From NCBI RefSeq assembly GCF_007860175.1, contig NZ_SJPX01000005.1:744001-808000 (forward strand): 64,000 nt of DNA, in the 5' to 3' direction. The position numbers and the translations under genes are program-made. The number at the start of each line of letters is the position of its first letter. The first letter of the stretch is position 1. This document shows, one piece after another, positions 33,665 through 43,193 of the stretch. The notes under the pieces are model-generated. The model saw only the letters and a list, made by a program, of their open reading frames with translations. It had not been told where the DNA came from and did not search any database. The DNA comes from Rubripirellula reticaptiva (GTDB lineage: Bacteria; Planctomycetota; Planctomycetia; Pirellulales; Pirellulaceae).

Positions 33665-35359
33665 ATGACGATTTTGATTCGATGCTTCGTCGCCGCGATC
33701 ACCATCGCGGCGGTTTCTGAAAACTCATGGCTGGCTGGCACCGATGCATTGGCGGGACTGTTGCCGCTGGCGTTAGTAGCTTCTTCGGACCGGCAATGGA
33801 CCAAGCGATTCGGCGCACGGTTGGCGAACTTCGCATGTTTCGTGCTGCCATGCTTAACCTTGGTCGACACAACGGTGTTCCAGTGGACCGGCAGCCATCT
33901 GTGGTCGCCGCTGGTGGGACGAGCGGTCACGGATTTGCGTGCTGGCTTGTTTTCTTACGCCTCGGCAAACGTGATGCGAGGCATCGGCGTCCTGGTTGCA
34001 AAAATCGCACTTTACGTCTCCGTCGCGTGGGCGCTGGGCCGAATCGGCTCGCGCTGGCAGATCTCGGTAACGCCAATCGCAACTTGCACGGCAATCGCAT
34101 GGATCGCGGTTTTGGGGCATCACGGGAATATACCCAAGCCAGAATGGGCTGCAACAACGACGAAACAAGTCACAAACGACACCGCCCAAAGCTTTCAGTC
34201 GATGGTTCTGCGCCGCGACGCGGACCAGCGAATGATGTCAGTCAGCTCGCTCGATGAATCCGGATCTGATCACGAGAATCGGCCCGACATTTTAATCGTC
34301 ATTGCCGAATCATTTCGTCACGAACTGATCACGCCCGAAGGGACACCCAATCTTTGGAAACTGGCAAACGAAGGAATCTGGTGTCGCAATCATTTTTCGG
34401 GCGGCAACGCCACCAACCACGGCATCTTCAGCATCGTCAGCGGCTTGGAAGCGATTTGGTATTCGCGTCCGGTACGATACTCGCCGCCGTTAAATCGCCT
34501 ATTCCACCGGAGCGGATACGAAATCGGTTTCTTTGCGGGACACGACGATTGGCGAGTCTTTCGAATGGACGGCTTCATCAGTGATGAACACTACGATGAG
34601 TTTTCCGCCGAACCGCCCGATGGCTTGTCATCGGATCGTCAGGCCACGATGCGGGCAATCGAGTACTTGCGACCGAGCGACGAACCAACTCGCAAACCGC
34701 GACTGGCGATCTTGTATCTGTATGCAACTCACGCCACGTTCAACAGTTACCCCGACGACCAAAAGTTCCAGCCCGCGGCGGACGACCGGTTCACGATTCC
34801 GTATCCACCGTCGGCCGCCGATGAAGTTTGGAACCGTTATCGAAACGCGGCGGTCACGGCGGACCGTTTCATCGGCGCGGCGTTGGGCGACGACGATACC
34901 GCCCGAAATCGCATCTTTGTATTCACAGGCGACCATGGCGAATCATTTTTAGAAGACGGCACCATTGGGCACGGCACCAAGCTGTCGCCCCAGCAAAACA
35001 TGACGCCCGCAATCATACGGATTCCCGGCGGAAGCCACCGCGTCATCGACTCGCCGACCATGCACGCAGACATTTTGCCAACATTGCTTGCTGCCGCCGG
35101 CATTGAACTGACAGTACAAAACCGACCAGTGCTCGACGGTATCGACTTGGCGAGCGCGAGCGAAGACACACTGGCCCAGCGGTTCTTCGTCACGCGAAAC
35201 TACTTCGACGACCAAGTTGCCATCATTCACGACCGCGATCCCATGCAAAATGAAATCGAAGTCTCGCTCGACGAGTTCACGATCAAAGGCAACACCGATC
35301 ACTTGCAATCCTGGATCGACGCGCGTTTCAAGCCGTCGCAATCACGGCAACCAAAGTAA
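33665..35359 (+). CDS. membrane-anchored sulfatase-fold protein (YejM/LTA-synthase-like)
   Basis: A 564-residue protein with four or five N-terminal hydrophobic segments (about 1-165) and a C-terminal alkaline-phosphatase-superfamily domain (about 205-550). Metal and nucleophile sites are visible: DILIVIAES (acidic ligand), SGGNATNHGIFSIVSG (Thr nucleophile position), FTGDHGESF (Asp, His) and IGHGTKLSP (His). The GNATxxGIF form is close to that of YejM/PbgA-type inner-membrane proteins, which control outer-membrane lipid balance, and to phosphoglycerol transferases. All ligand residues look present, so it may be enzymatically active. The cargo is unknown. Confidence 0.88.
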   Translation: MTILIRCFVAAITIAAVSENSWLAGTDALAGLLPLALVASSDRQWTKRFGARLANFACFVLPCLTLVDTTVFQWTGSHLWSPLVGRAVTDLRAGLFSYASANVMRGIGVLVAKIALYVSVAWALGRIGSRWQISVTPIATCTAIAWIAVLGHHGNIPKPEWAATTTKQVTNDTAQSFQSMVLRRDADQRMMSVSSLDESGSDHENRPDILIVIAESFRHELITPEGTPNLWKLANEGIWCRNHFSGGNATNHGIFSIVSGLEAIWYSRPVRYSPPLNRLFHRSGYEIGFFAGHDDWRVFRMDGFISDEHYDEFSAEPPDGLSSDRQATMRAIEYLRPSDEPTRKPRLAILYLYATHATFNSYPDDQKFQPAADDRFTIPYPPSAADEVWNRYRNAAVTADRFIGAALGDDDTARNRIFVFTGDHGESFLEDGTIGHGTKLSPQQNMTPAIIRIPGGSHRVIDSPTMHADILPTLLAAAGIELTVQNRPVLDGIDLASASEDTLAQRFFVTRNYFDDQVAIIHDRDPMQNEIEVSLDEFTIKGNTDHLQSWIDARFKPSQSRQPK

Positions 35360-35379
35360 CGACGTTGCGGTGCGACTTT

Positions 35380-35412
35380 CTAAAGGACTTGCGATTTACT
35401 AAAGGACTTGCG
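35380..35412. repeat. 14-bp direct repeat at the end of the MoxR gene
   Basis: CTAAAGGACTTGCG occurs at 35380-35393 and again at 35399-35412. The second copy includes the stop codon of the MoxR gene on the minus strand. It looks like a small slippage duplication. Confidence 0.8.
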
Positions 35413-36427
35413 CTGGCGCCGCGCGTTGCTCTTTGATCAACCGAGTGATCAAGTCATCGACCGTGACTCCGTCGGCGTCCGCGGCAAAGGTCGGCACGAT
35501 ACGATGACGCAGCACCGGGTGCGCCAGGGTTTCGACATCGTCGATCGTGACGTGCGTTCGCCCCTGCAGAAGCGCGCGAGCTTTGGCGGCTAGCACCAAT
35601 TGCTGGCTGGCACGCGGCCCCGGCCCCCATTCGATCATCTCTTTGACCCACGGCTTTGCATTCTCGTCGCGCGGTCGTACGGCGCGGATCGTATCGAGCA
35701 CCCAGTCTTTGACATGAGGCGGCAAGGGGACGCGGCGGACGGTTCGTTGGAACTGCATGATTTCTTCGCCCGACACCACGGCTTCCACCGCACTGGTGAA
35801 CGACGACGTAGTACGGTCAACGATCTCGGCTTCTTCATCACGTGTCGGATAATCGACGACAACCAAGAACAAGAACCGGTCACGTTGCGCTTCGGGTAGG
35901 GGGTAGGTGCCTTCTTGTTCGATTGGGTTCTGAGTCGCCAGCACAAAAAACGGCTCGTCCAGCCGGTACGTTTTTCCTGCTGCGGTGACTTCGTGTTCCT
36001 GCATCGCTTCCAACAACGCCGCTTGCGTCTTTGGCGGCGTCCGGTTGATTTCGTCTGCCAGCAACATTTGTGTGAACACCGGCCCGCGTTCAAACTTGAA
36101 TTGTCGATGTCCGGTTTGCGGATCTTCTTGGATGATTTCCGTTCCGGTGATGTCGCCAGGCATCAAGTCGGGCGTGAACTGAATCCGCCGAAACTTCAAA
36201 TTCATGCTCTCGGCCAACGTCTTCACCATCAACGTTTTCGCAAGACCCGGCACGCCCTCGAGCAGACAATGCCCGCGTGCCAGGATCGCGATCAGCAATT
36301 GCTCGATCACTTCGTCTTGCCCGACGACAACGCGGCCCACTTGTTCACGAATTTTCTGGCAGGCGGTGACCAACTGTTGCGCAGCGGCCATGTCGTCTTC
36401 GGATTCGATGGGAGGCGGATTCACCAT
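35399..36427 (-). CDS. MoxR-family AAA+ ATPase
   Basis: A 342-residue protein: Walker [18 protein letters not shown], MoxR-typical [18 protein letters not shown], Walker [23 protein letters not shown] (shortened), sensor [18 protein letters not shown] and the C-terminal lid. MoxR ATPases act as chaperones that help assemble or load metal into partner complexes, usually together with vWA proteins. Here the gene stands alone, with none of the usual DUF58, vWA or transglutaminase partners next to it, unlike the second MoxR gene at 46.6 kb. Their partner may be elsewhere in the genome. Confidence 0.93.
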   Translation of the reverse strand: MVNPPPIESEDDMAAAQQLVTACQKIREQVGRVVVGQDEVIEQLLIAILARGHCLLEGVPGLAKTLMVKTLAESMNLKFRRIQFTPDLMPGDITGTEIIQEDPQTGHRQFKFERGPVFTQMLLADEINRTPPKTQAALLEAMQEHEVTAAGKTYRLDEPFFVLATQNPIEQEGTYPLPEAQRDRFLFLVVVDYPTRDEEAEIVDRTTSSFTSAVEAVVSGEEIMQFQRTVRRVPLPPHVKDWVLDTIRAVRPRDENAKPWVKEMIEWGPGPRASQQLVLAAKARALLQGRTHVTIDDVETLAHPVLRHRIVPTFAADADGVTVDDLITRLIKEQRAAPAQVL

Positions 36428-36614
36428 AGTGTGGTTTCGATCAAGTCATTGGTAGGGGAATGCAAACGCGAGATGGAATGCAAACGGAAGTGCAGGCACG
36501 CTATATTAGCTAGTGCCAGCATCGGCTTCGCCCGCCAAATCACGTTTTGCAATCTCCATTTTGGATTTTTGCATCCTTTTGCCCACCCCTACGCTCTCTT
36601 TTCCCCGCCGATCC

Positions 36615-38429
36615 ATGCCATCGTTGTTTGTTGTCCGAGGTCGTGATCAGGGAAAGCACTTCCAGCTTTCCAAGCCGATGTATCGAATCGGACGCGAAAC
36701 GGGCAGCGACATTCAATTGCTCGACTCAGAATCGTCTCGCTCGCACGCCGAATTTCAAGCTGGTGATGACGGAAAGTACGAGATCGTGGATCTGGGCAGC
36801 AGCAACGGCACTCGGATCAATGGCAAAAGAGTCAGTCGACACCTGCTCAACAGCGGCGATCGAATCGAAATCGGTGGCACGCTAATGATCTACACTGGTA
36901 CCGGCCAGCCTGGTGCCACGTCGGCCGGACGAGGATCTTCCAGTATCGGCCCAATCGGTGATCTCGAAGCCGCCCACGGCGTCGACATCGTTCTAAAAAG
37001 CCAAGATGACGTCAGCCGCATTGTTTCATCGCTGTCCCAATCGGTGTCCGACCCCGACCTGATCGTCAACTCTGGCGAAGGATCACTTCGCCGGCGATCC
37101 GAGTCGGACCGCTCGCTCGAAGTCATGTACTTGACCGCGATCGCAGTGGGACGAACCGACGATATCGAAGAAGTGCTGAATCGAATTTTGCGATTGGTGT
37201 TCGATTGGGTCGAAGCCGACCGTGGTTGCGTGATGTTGCGTGATGTTGCAACAGACAAATTTCGGCCTGCGGCAAGGTGTGACCGCGAAGACGAAGCGAA
37301 TTCAGTGCGAGGCAAGCCGATCGCGATCAGCCAAACGATTTTGGATTACGTGATCAAACAAAAGGAAGGCGTACGAACCAGCGACGCGCGTGACGATGCT
37401 CGCTTTGATTCAGCGGCGTCGATCGTTCAAGGTGGCGTTCGCGAAGCGCTGTGCGTTCCCTTGCAAGGTCGGTACGCGATCGTCGGCGCACTCTATATCG
37501 ACACCTACACATCGCCTGGTCAGTTTGTGGCCAGCGGAAACAAGACTCGTTTCAACGACGATCACCTTCGACTGATCACTGCGATCGGTCACCAAGCGGC
37601 GTTGGCGATCGAGGATACGTTCTACTATTCGGCGCTGGTGCAAAGCGAACGACTGGCCGCGATGGGACAAACGATCGCGACACTCTCGCACCACATTAAA
37701 AACATTCTTCAAGGGATCAGCGGCGGTAGTTACCTGATCGAAGCCGGACTCGACCGCGGCGATACCGACGCGGTACGGCGTGGCTGGTCGATCGTCGACC
37801 GAAACCAAGAACGGATCTCAAATCTGGTCATGGACATGTTAACGTTCAGCAAAGAACGCGAACCGGAAAAAGTTGATGCCGATCTAAATGAGACGGTCGC
37901 CGATGCGGTTGAATTGATGAAGGCACGTGCCGCCGAGGTGCAAGTCGAAATCGGTACCGATCTCACCTCGTCGATGCCGCTGGCTCTTTTTGATCCCGAT
38001 GCGGTTCACCGAGCGGTGATGAACTTGGTCACCAATGCGATCGATGCCGCATCGGGCCGATTGGCGAGAGACGATGACTTTGACGTCAATGCCGAATTGG
38101 GTGACCCGGCCGAGTCCGAAGCTGAGACCGGGAAAGTTTTCGTGCGAACCTCGTACGAGTCGGGCCAGGGCTGGACTGTTGATGTGGTCGACAACGGACT
38201 AGGCGTCGCACCGGAAGACCGCGAAAAAATCTTTTCGCTATTCGAATCACGCAAAGGCATGCGAGGTACGGGATTGGGATTACCCGTCAGCGCAAAGATC
38301 ATGCGAGAACACGGCGGCGACATCTCGATCGTCGATATCGGAATCAGCCAAGGGACCTGTTTTCGCCTACGTTTCCCGGATCGCGAAACCAACCTGTCAG
38401 ATTTTGCAAAATTGGACACGTTAGGCTAA
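36615..38429 (+). CDS. FHA-GAF sensor histidine kinase
   Basis: Product of 604 residues from the ATG at 36615. The frame opens 34 codons earlier, but those have no domain features. The FHA domain (about 1-95) has the phosphothreonine-binding RIGRETGSD, SRSHAEF and GSSNGTRING motifs. A GAF domain spans about 165-325 (RGCVMLRD, ALCVPLQG, YAIVGALYID). The kinase core has an H-box LSHHIKNILQGI, N-box NLVTNAIDA, G1 DNGLGV and G2 GTGLGLPV. FHA at the N-terminus suggests it is recruited by a Thr-phosphorylated protein, linking a Ser/Thr kinase to histidine signalling. No response regulator adjoins. There is no membrane segment. Confidence 0.92.
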   Translation: MPSLFVVRGRDQGKHFQLSKPMYRIGRETGSDIQLLDSESSRSHAEFQAGDDGKYEIVDLGSSNGTRINGKRVSRHLLNSGDRIEIGGTLMIYTGTGQPGATSAGRGSSSIGPIGDLEAAHGVDIVLKSQDDVSRIVSSLSQSVSDPDLIVNSGEGSLRRRSESDRSLEVMYLTAIAVGRTDDIEEVLNRILRLVFDWVEADRGCVMLRDVATDKFRPAARCDREDEANSVRGKPIAISQTILDYVIKQKEGVRTSDARDDARFDSAASIVQGGVREALCVPLQGRYAIVGALYIDTYTSPGQFVASGNKTRFNDDHLRLITAIGHQAALAIEDTFYYSALVQSERLAAMGQTIATLSHHIKNILQGISGGSYLIEAGLDRGDTDAVRRGWSIVDRNQERISNLVMDMLTFSKEREPEKVDADLNETVADAVELMKARAAEVQVEIGTDLTSSMPLALFDPDAVHRAVMNLVTNAIDAASGRLARDDDFDVNAELGDPAESEAETGKVFVRTSYESGQGWTVDVVDNGLGVAPEDREKIFSLFESRKGMRGTGLGLPVSAKIMREHGGDISIVDIGISQGTCFRLRFPDRETNLSDFAKLDTLG

Positions 38430-38480
38430 TCGCCACTCACGGCAAACGCGACACGTTGTGCCCGATTGAAACGGCTTGTC

Positions 38481-38807
38481 TCAACGCCCGTAGTTCGACA
38501 AGTCGATCGGCGAGATATCTTGCAAGAATGCATCTGGGCTGAGCCAAAGCGTGAGCCAGAACAAGACGAGAGAGACAATCGGCAACAGCAACAGCAGGAT
38601 CAAGACCTTAACAATGCTCCTTTCCTCGTCGTCACTGTTCGAGCACAAGTCGTGCTGCTTCGCGTCATCGATTTCGATATCGCTTTTCGAAAACGTAGAA
38701 CTGGTTGAACGAGACTGATCCTGCGTGGTATTCAGGATGCTCGTTGGATCGATCGATTCGGAATCCAATTTCCCAGCCTGCGACTGGAAGATTAATAGCG
38801 GAATCAT
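38481..38807 (-). CDS. small C-tail-anchored acidic membrane protein
   Basis: A 108-residue frame with a GGAG ribosome site 7 bases before its ATG. The N-terminal two-thirds are hydrophilic and rich in Ser, Asp and Glu (SKSDIEIDDAK, SNSDDEERS). One strong hydrophobic helix follows (VKVLILLLLLPIVSLVLFWL, about 67-88), and then a short tail. It lies antisense to nothing else and fills an otherwise empty stretch. The function is unknown. Confidence 0.6.
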   Translation of the reverse strand: MIPLLIFQSQAGKLDSESIDPTSILNTTQDQSRSTSSTFSKSDIEIDDAKQHDLCSNSDDEERSIVKVLILLLLLPIVSLVLFWLTLWLSPDAFLQDISPIDLSNYGR

Positions 38808-39134
38808 GGGCTGCTCCCTACAACAATCTGGATGGAGAACACAAACGACGCGTTAGACGCCCGGGACTTAAATACGCCGTCACGCTGCGCGAGAGCACTC
38901 CGATGCACACGGCAGGCCACAATGGCATGATTTGCCAAAAGTTCGAAAAAAACGCCATTTCCATACATGCACAGTCGACATCAAACCCGCGCACCGTCAC
39001 CCCTGGTTTCCAGCATGGAAACTGGCGTTTCCACTTCGGTGTCGTTTTCAAGTGAAGCATGACTTGCCGAAAAGTCTTGTCGACATTGCCACCTGCCATC
39101 CCCGATGATTGGGCTATCTTCTTAGAATGGATTC
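38808..39134. other. intergenic region upstream of the PAS kinase
   Basis: No gene supported in these 327 bases. Near the right end is a set of three alternating 7-bp elements (39006-39033, listed separately). The promoter for the PAS kinase and regulator pair is expected here. I looked for a sigma-54 site and found none with correct spacing. Confidence 0.6.
39006..39033. promoter_or_regulatory. three alternating 7-bp inverted copies
   Basis: GTTTCCA (39006-39012), GCA, TGGAAAC (39016-39022), TGGC, GTTTCCA (39027-39033). The middle element can pair with either neighbour, giving two mutually exclusive hairpins in RNA or a double operator in DNA. It lies about 100 bases before the PAS kinase start. 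No known regulator site is recognised. Confidence 0.6.
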
Positions 39135-40346
39135 ATGAATTCTCCCAACCTAAGCAGTGCTTCAATTCCGAAACGAGGGCAACCGATCGCACCGGAGTTT
39201 TTCCCTACGATTGCGGAGTGCACTTACGACTGGGAAAGCTGGCACAATCGCGATGCTGAACTGTTGTGGGTAAATTCGGCGGTCGAGCGTTTCACCGGAT
39301 ACACGGCCAGTGATTGCTTGGAAATGGACGACTACCCGTATCGCCTGATTGATTCTTCGGACCATGGTCGCATGAAGCAACACATGGTCGAGATGGCCAG
39401 CGGAAGCTCAGGGAACAACATTGAATTCAAAGTGCGGCATCGCGATGGAACTCACCGCTGGGTCGCAGTATCTTGGCAACCGATGACAGACCGGCAAGGA
39501 CGTTCGCTGGGTTACCGAACCAGCGTGCGGGACATCGCCGATAAACGCGAACTGCGTGAACAGTTGCGTTTGCACAACGAGCACCTCGAGCAACTGGTGC
39601 AAGAGCGAACCGCTCGCGTCGCTGAATTAGAAAAGCACCGTTCGAAAATGCAGCAACTCGCAGCCCTCGGGGAACTAGCCGCCGGCGTCGCTCACGAGAT
39701 CAACAATCCGCTGGCCGGAATACGCAACGCCTTGCTGCTAATGAAACGGCATTTGCCCAGCGACACAAAACACTTTGACAAGTTCGAGCTGATTGACCGA
39801 GAAATCGACCGCATCAGTGGCATCACGCACCAGATGTATCAACTCTATCGGCCCAGCCAGCAGATGGCGACGCGGTTTTCAATCCAACAGTCGATCGAAG
39901 AGGTGATCTCGCTGTCACAACCGCTTGCACGAAAGACCAGAGTCAAGGTCGTGACGGTCTTCGTTGATTTGATCGCGATTGGCGAACTGGGCGCCGATGA
40001 AGTGGTGTCGCGAGAAGGTGAGCTGAAGCAGGTACTGCTGAATCTTATTCACAACGCGATTCAAGCTTCCAAACCAGGACAAACGGTGACCGTCACCACA
40101 AAAACGGAACATCGAACTTTGTCCGTCGAAGTTGCTGATGATGGATATGGCATCGCAGCCGAACATCTGGACCAGATTTTCAATCCTTTCTTTAGCACAA
40201 AGACGGAAACCGTCGGACAGGGCATGGGATTGGGGCTATCCGTAACGCGTAGTATCGTTGAAGCCATGGACGGCTCGGTCAAAGTCGCGAGCGAAGTGGG
40301 CAAGGGGACGCGGTTTACGGTCTCGATACCAAGACGACTGGAGTAG
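39135..40346 (+). CDS. PAS-domain sensor histidine kinase
   Basis: A 403-residue soluble kinase. The PAS domain is at about 20-145 (WVNSAVERFTGYTASDCLEM and RHRDGTHRWVAVSWQPM, shortened), followed by a coiled region (LREQLRLHNEHLEQLVQERT) and the kinase core with H-box GVAHEINNPLAGI, N-box LIHNAIQA, G1 ADDGYGI and G2 GMGLGLSV. The VAHEINNPL form is typical of NtrB-type partners of sigma-54 regulators, which fits the NtrC-like gene 60 bases downstream. The signal is unknown. No membrane segments, so it senses something in the cytoplasm. Confidence 0.93.
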   Translation: MNSPNLSSASIPKRGQPIAPEFFPTIAECTYDWESWHNRDAELLWVNSAVERFTGYTASDCLEMDDYPYRLIDSSDHGRMKQHMVEMASGSSGNNIEFKVRHRDGTHRWVAVSWQPMTDRQGRSLGYRTSVRDIADKRELREQLRLHNEHLEQLVQERTARVAELEKHRSKMQQLAALGELAAGVAHEINNPLAGIRNALLLMKRHLPSDTKHFDKFELIDREIDRISGITHQMYQLYRPSQQMATRFSIQQSIEEVISLSQPLARKTRVKVVTVFVDLIAIGELGADEVVSREGELKQVLLNLIHNAIQASKPGQTVTVTTKTEHRTLSVEVADDGYGIAAEHLDQIFNPFFSTKTETVGQGMGLGLSVTRSIVEAMDGSVKVASEVGKGTRFTVSIPRRLE

Positions 40347-40421
40347 GCGGCACCGCCTTCTCGTGCACCGCGTCACGACGACAAGCTTGCAACGAATGTC
40401 ACTTGGTTGGCTAGGTTTCAA

Positions 40422-41816
40422 ATGACAACAACGAACGACCACTCTCACCGAATCCTCATCGCTGATGACGAACCGCTTTATCGAAACGCGACCGCTGAAC
40501 TTTTGCGGGATGAAGGCTACGATTGCGTTTGCGTCGAAGATGCCAACGACGCGATCGAATTGCTTCGTGAACAGCCGTTTGACTTGATCCTTTCTGATTT
40601 GAACATGCCCGGCAATTTGAAATTAGAATTGTTGAATGAAGGCCGCACGGAGTTCTCGCATATTCCGATGATTGTCGTGACTGGCGCACCCTCGATCCCT
40701 AGCGCGATCGAAAGCGTTCGACTTGGCATCGCCGACTACCTGCTCAAGCCGGTCAAATTTGACGAACTGTTGGCCGCAATCAAGCGAGCGATTGGGCAAC
40801 CGATTGCCAAGAATGTCGAACCCGGCAAGCCACCGGCGTCCGGCAAGACGCAATCACGGTTTACTGAGATTATCGGCGACAGCACGCCGATGACTGAATT
40901 ACTGGATATAGTCGACCGTATCACGGCGAGTAAAACAAATGTGCTGATTACCGGCGAGAGCGGAACGGGCAAAGAAGTGATTGCCAAGGCAATCCACGAC
41001 AACAGTCCACGATCCGGCGGTACATTTCAAGTCATCGACTGCACAGCAATTCCAGAATCGTTGTTCGAATCGATGCTGTTTGGTCACATGAAGGGATCGT
41101 TCACGGGGGCAATTCAAGACCAGCAAGGTTTGCTTCGTCACTGTGATGGTGGTACGGCATTCGTCGACGAATTAGGTGAATTGCCGGCGATTTCACAGGC
41201 GAAGTTGTTACGGGCCGTTCAAGAGCAAACCTTCACGCCGATTGGTGACAGCAAACCGATTAGCGTCAATACTCGTTTCGTTTCCGCGACCAATCGTGAT
41301 CTACAGGCCGACGTTGATGCTGGCCGCTTTCGCCAGGACTTGTTCTATCGATTGGCAGTGATCCACATCGAACTGGCTCCGCTACGCGAGCGCGGCAACG
41401 ATGTCCTGTTGCTTGCCGACTATTTTCTAAAACACTTGCGACCAACAGACTCTAGCATCGTTGGGTTCTCGGCCCAGACGCTCGATTGCTTCCGCAGCTA
41501 TCACTGGCCCGGCAATGTTCGCGAACTACGAAACGTAATCGAACGAACCATTGCACTCGCACGCGGCGAAACGATCGAGGTCGATGACCTACCGCCGCAG
41601 CTTCGCGATATTGATTCACTTCCCATGGACACAGCCAAAATCGCAGAAATATCTCGAGACGAAATGCTCGATCGTGCCGATCAGGCTTACCTCACTGCGT
41701 TACTGAAGAAACACGAAGGGGTTATCGCAAGTGCTGCACGCCAAGCCGGGCTATCACGTCAAGGATTGAATAAGTTGTTGAGACGACACCACATCAGCGC
41801 GGATCAGTTTCGGTAG
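40422..41816 (+). CDS. NtrC-type sigma-54-dependent response regulator
   Basis: Product of 464 residues from the ATG at 40422 (a TTG 15 bases earlier is possible). Receiver domain about 1-120 with LIADDEPLY, phosphoacceptor Asp in LSDLNMPG and Lys in LLKPVKF. AAA+ domain about 145-375 with Walker [10 protein letters not shown] and Walker [12 protein letters not shown]. Fis-type helix-turn-helix at the C-terminus ([19 protein letters not shown]). The loop that contacts sigma-54 reads GSFTGA rather than GAFTGA, the middle Ala being replaced by Ser. It should activate sigma-54 promoters when phosphorylated by the kinase gene just upstream. Confidence 0.94.
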   Translation: MTTTNDHSHRILIADDEPLYRNATAELLRDEGYDCVCVEDANDAIELLREQPFDLILSDLNMPGNLKLELLNEGRTEFSHIPMIVVTGAPSIPSAIESVRLGIADYLLKPVKFDELLAAIKRAIGQPIAKNVEPGKPPASGKTQSRFTEIIGDSTPMTELLDIVDRITASKTNVLITGESGTGKEVIAKAIHDNSPRSGGTFQVIDCTAIPESLFESMLFGHMKGSFTGAIQDQQGLLRHCDGGTAFVDELGELPAISQAKLLRAVQEQTFTPIGDSKPISVNTRFVSATNRDLQADVDAGRFRQDLFYRLAVIHIELAPLRERGNDVLLLADYFLKHLRPTDSSIVGFSAQTLDCFRSYHWPGNVRELRNVIERTIALARGETIEVDDLPPQLRDIDSLPMDTAKIAEISRDEMLDRADQAYLTALLKKHEGVIASAARQAGLSRQGLNKLLRRHHISADQFR

Positions 41817-41924
41817 CCTTGGCGGATTCGAGCAAACATTTTGACGGGGGTATCGTCAACCGGCGTGGGGTGTTGGAATGGGCCGCCCGATTTAGCGCGA
41901 CATCTTCTCCCAGACTCCAGTACC

Positions 41925-43160
41925 GTGACCGAAATTTCATCCGAAACGCTGATCCTAGAACTTGCCCGCAGTCTGCATGCTTGTGGATCGCCAGCCTATG
42001 AGTTGGACCTCAGGATGGAACAGGTTGCTGCGTCGCTTGGTAGATCAGCGACATTCTTTTCAACGCCTACTGCACTGTTTGTGACGTTTGATGACGATGT
42101 CGACCAAGGGACAAGGTTGGTGCGTGTATTTCCTGGCGACACGAACCTGAGGCGGTATGCAGAACTGTTCGAACTGCAAGCCGCGATTCAGAATGAAGGG
42201 TTACAGCCGCCCGAGGCTTGGCAACGTTTACAGCAAATCAACGCGACGCCCGATGGCTATGACAAGACCGTTGAAATTGCTGCGTACGGGATCGTTGGTG
42301 CCTGCGTCGCTGTGCTGGTCGGGGGCAACACAGTCGTCATCGCGGCGTCGGGCGCGATTGGATTGATCGTCGGCAGTTTGGTGGTCGGGCTAGCGGCGAT
42401 GCGGCTACAACTCCATTTGATCAATGTGATTGCGGGATTTGTCGCAAGTGCCATGGCGTGCTTGATCCAAGTTCTTGTCCCGGCGAGCAATTTTGAATTG
42501 ACGGTACTGTCGTCGCTAATCGTGCTAGTTCCGGGTTTGCATTTAACGATCAGCATCAACGAATTAGCAACCCAAAACTTAGCGTCGGGCTCGGCTCGAG
42601 TCGCTGGAGCGATCACGACTCTGCTGACCATGATCTTTGGCGTCTACATGGGACACGGGATTGTTGCTGCTTTTCATGCAGTCCCCACATCGGCCGCGCC
42701 GATGACGCCGACGCTGCTGGCTTCGGCAGTCGTCATCGTTCCGACCGGACTCTGTTTCGCAGTCCTTTTTCGAACTCGATACCGCGACGTCCCCTGGTTG
42801 CTGTTGGCGACGATCGTCGGTTTCGGCACACTGCGATTGGCAGCCGAATTCGTCAGCTCATTTGCGGCGGTTTGGATCGCATCCGTCGTTGCAGGAATTG
42901 TCAGCCACGTCATCACTGGCCGGTTACGGTTGCCTTCGGCGGTGATGCTGATGCCCGCGCTGATCCTGTTGGTGCCAGGAAGCATCGGCTTTTCTGGGAT
43001 AGCACAAATCATGCTCCGAGACGACTTGCCCGGCGGCATTCGTTTGGTCGCCACGATGATGCTTACCTCGGTTGCGATCGTCGCCGGCTTGCTCCTCACC
43101 GACGCCCTCGCACCCAACCAAAACCTCGCGAAAGAAACAACAATTCGTGACGCTAGCTAG
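41925..43160 (+). CDS. threonine/serine exporter family protein (ThrE-like)
   Basis: Product of 411 residues from GTG at 41925 (an upstream TTG at 41841 would add 28 residues without conserved features). The N-terminal cytoplasmic half has LARSLHACGSPAYELDLRM, the DUF1212 signature, and SATFFSTPTALFVTF. About ten hydrophobic segments follow in two sets, as in proteins where ThrE and its C-terminal partner domain are fused. ThrE pumps threonine and serine out of the cell with proton or other ion exchange. It lies 108 bases after the NtrC-type gene. The substrate here is inferred from family only. Confidence 0.9.
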   Translation: MTEISSETLILELARSLHACGSPAYELDLRMEQVAASLGRSATFFSTPTALFVTFDDDVDQGTRLVRVFPGDTNLRRYAELFELQAAIQNEGLQPPEAWQRLQQINATPDGYDKTVEIAAYGIVGACVAVLVGGNTVVIAASGAIGLIVGSLVVGLAAMRLQLHLINVIAGFVASAMACLIQVLVPASNFELTVLSSLIVLVPGLHLTISINELATQNLASGSARVAGAITTLLTMIFGVYMGHGIVAAFHAVPTSAAPMTPTLLASAVVIVPTGLCFAVLFRTRYRDVPWLLLATIVGFGTLRLAAEFVSSFAAVWIASVVAGIVSHVITGRLRLPSAVMLMPALILLVPGSIGFSGIAQIMLRDDLPGGIRLVATMMLTSVAIVAGLLLTDALAPNQNLAKETTIRDAS

Positions 43161-43193
43161 CAGTCGTCCCCTCGCACGATCCCAACCCGCAAA

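Noticed and set aside
38926-38945. Sigma-54 promoter candidate before the PAS kinase (TGGCAT...TTGCC)
   Set aside because: The two elements are two bases too close together.
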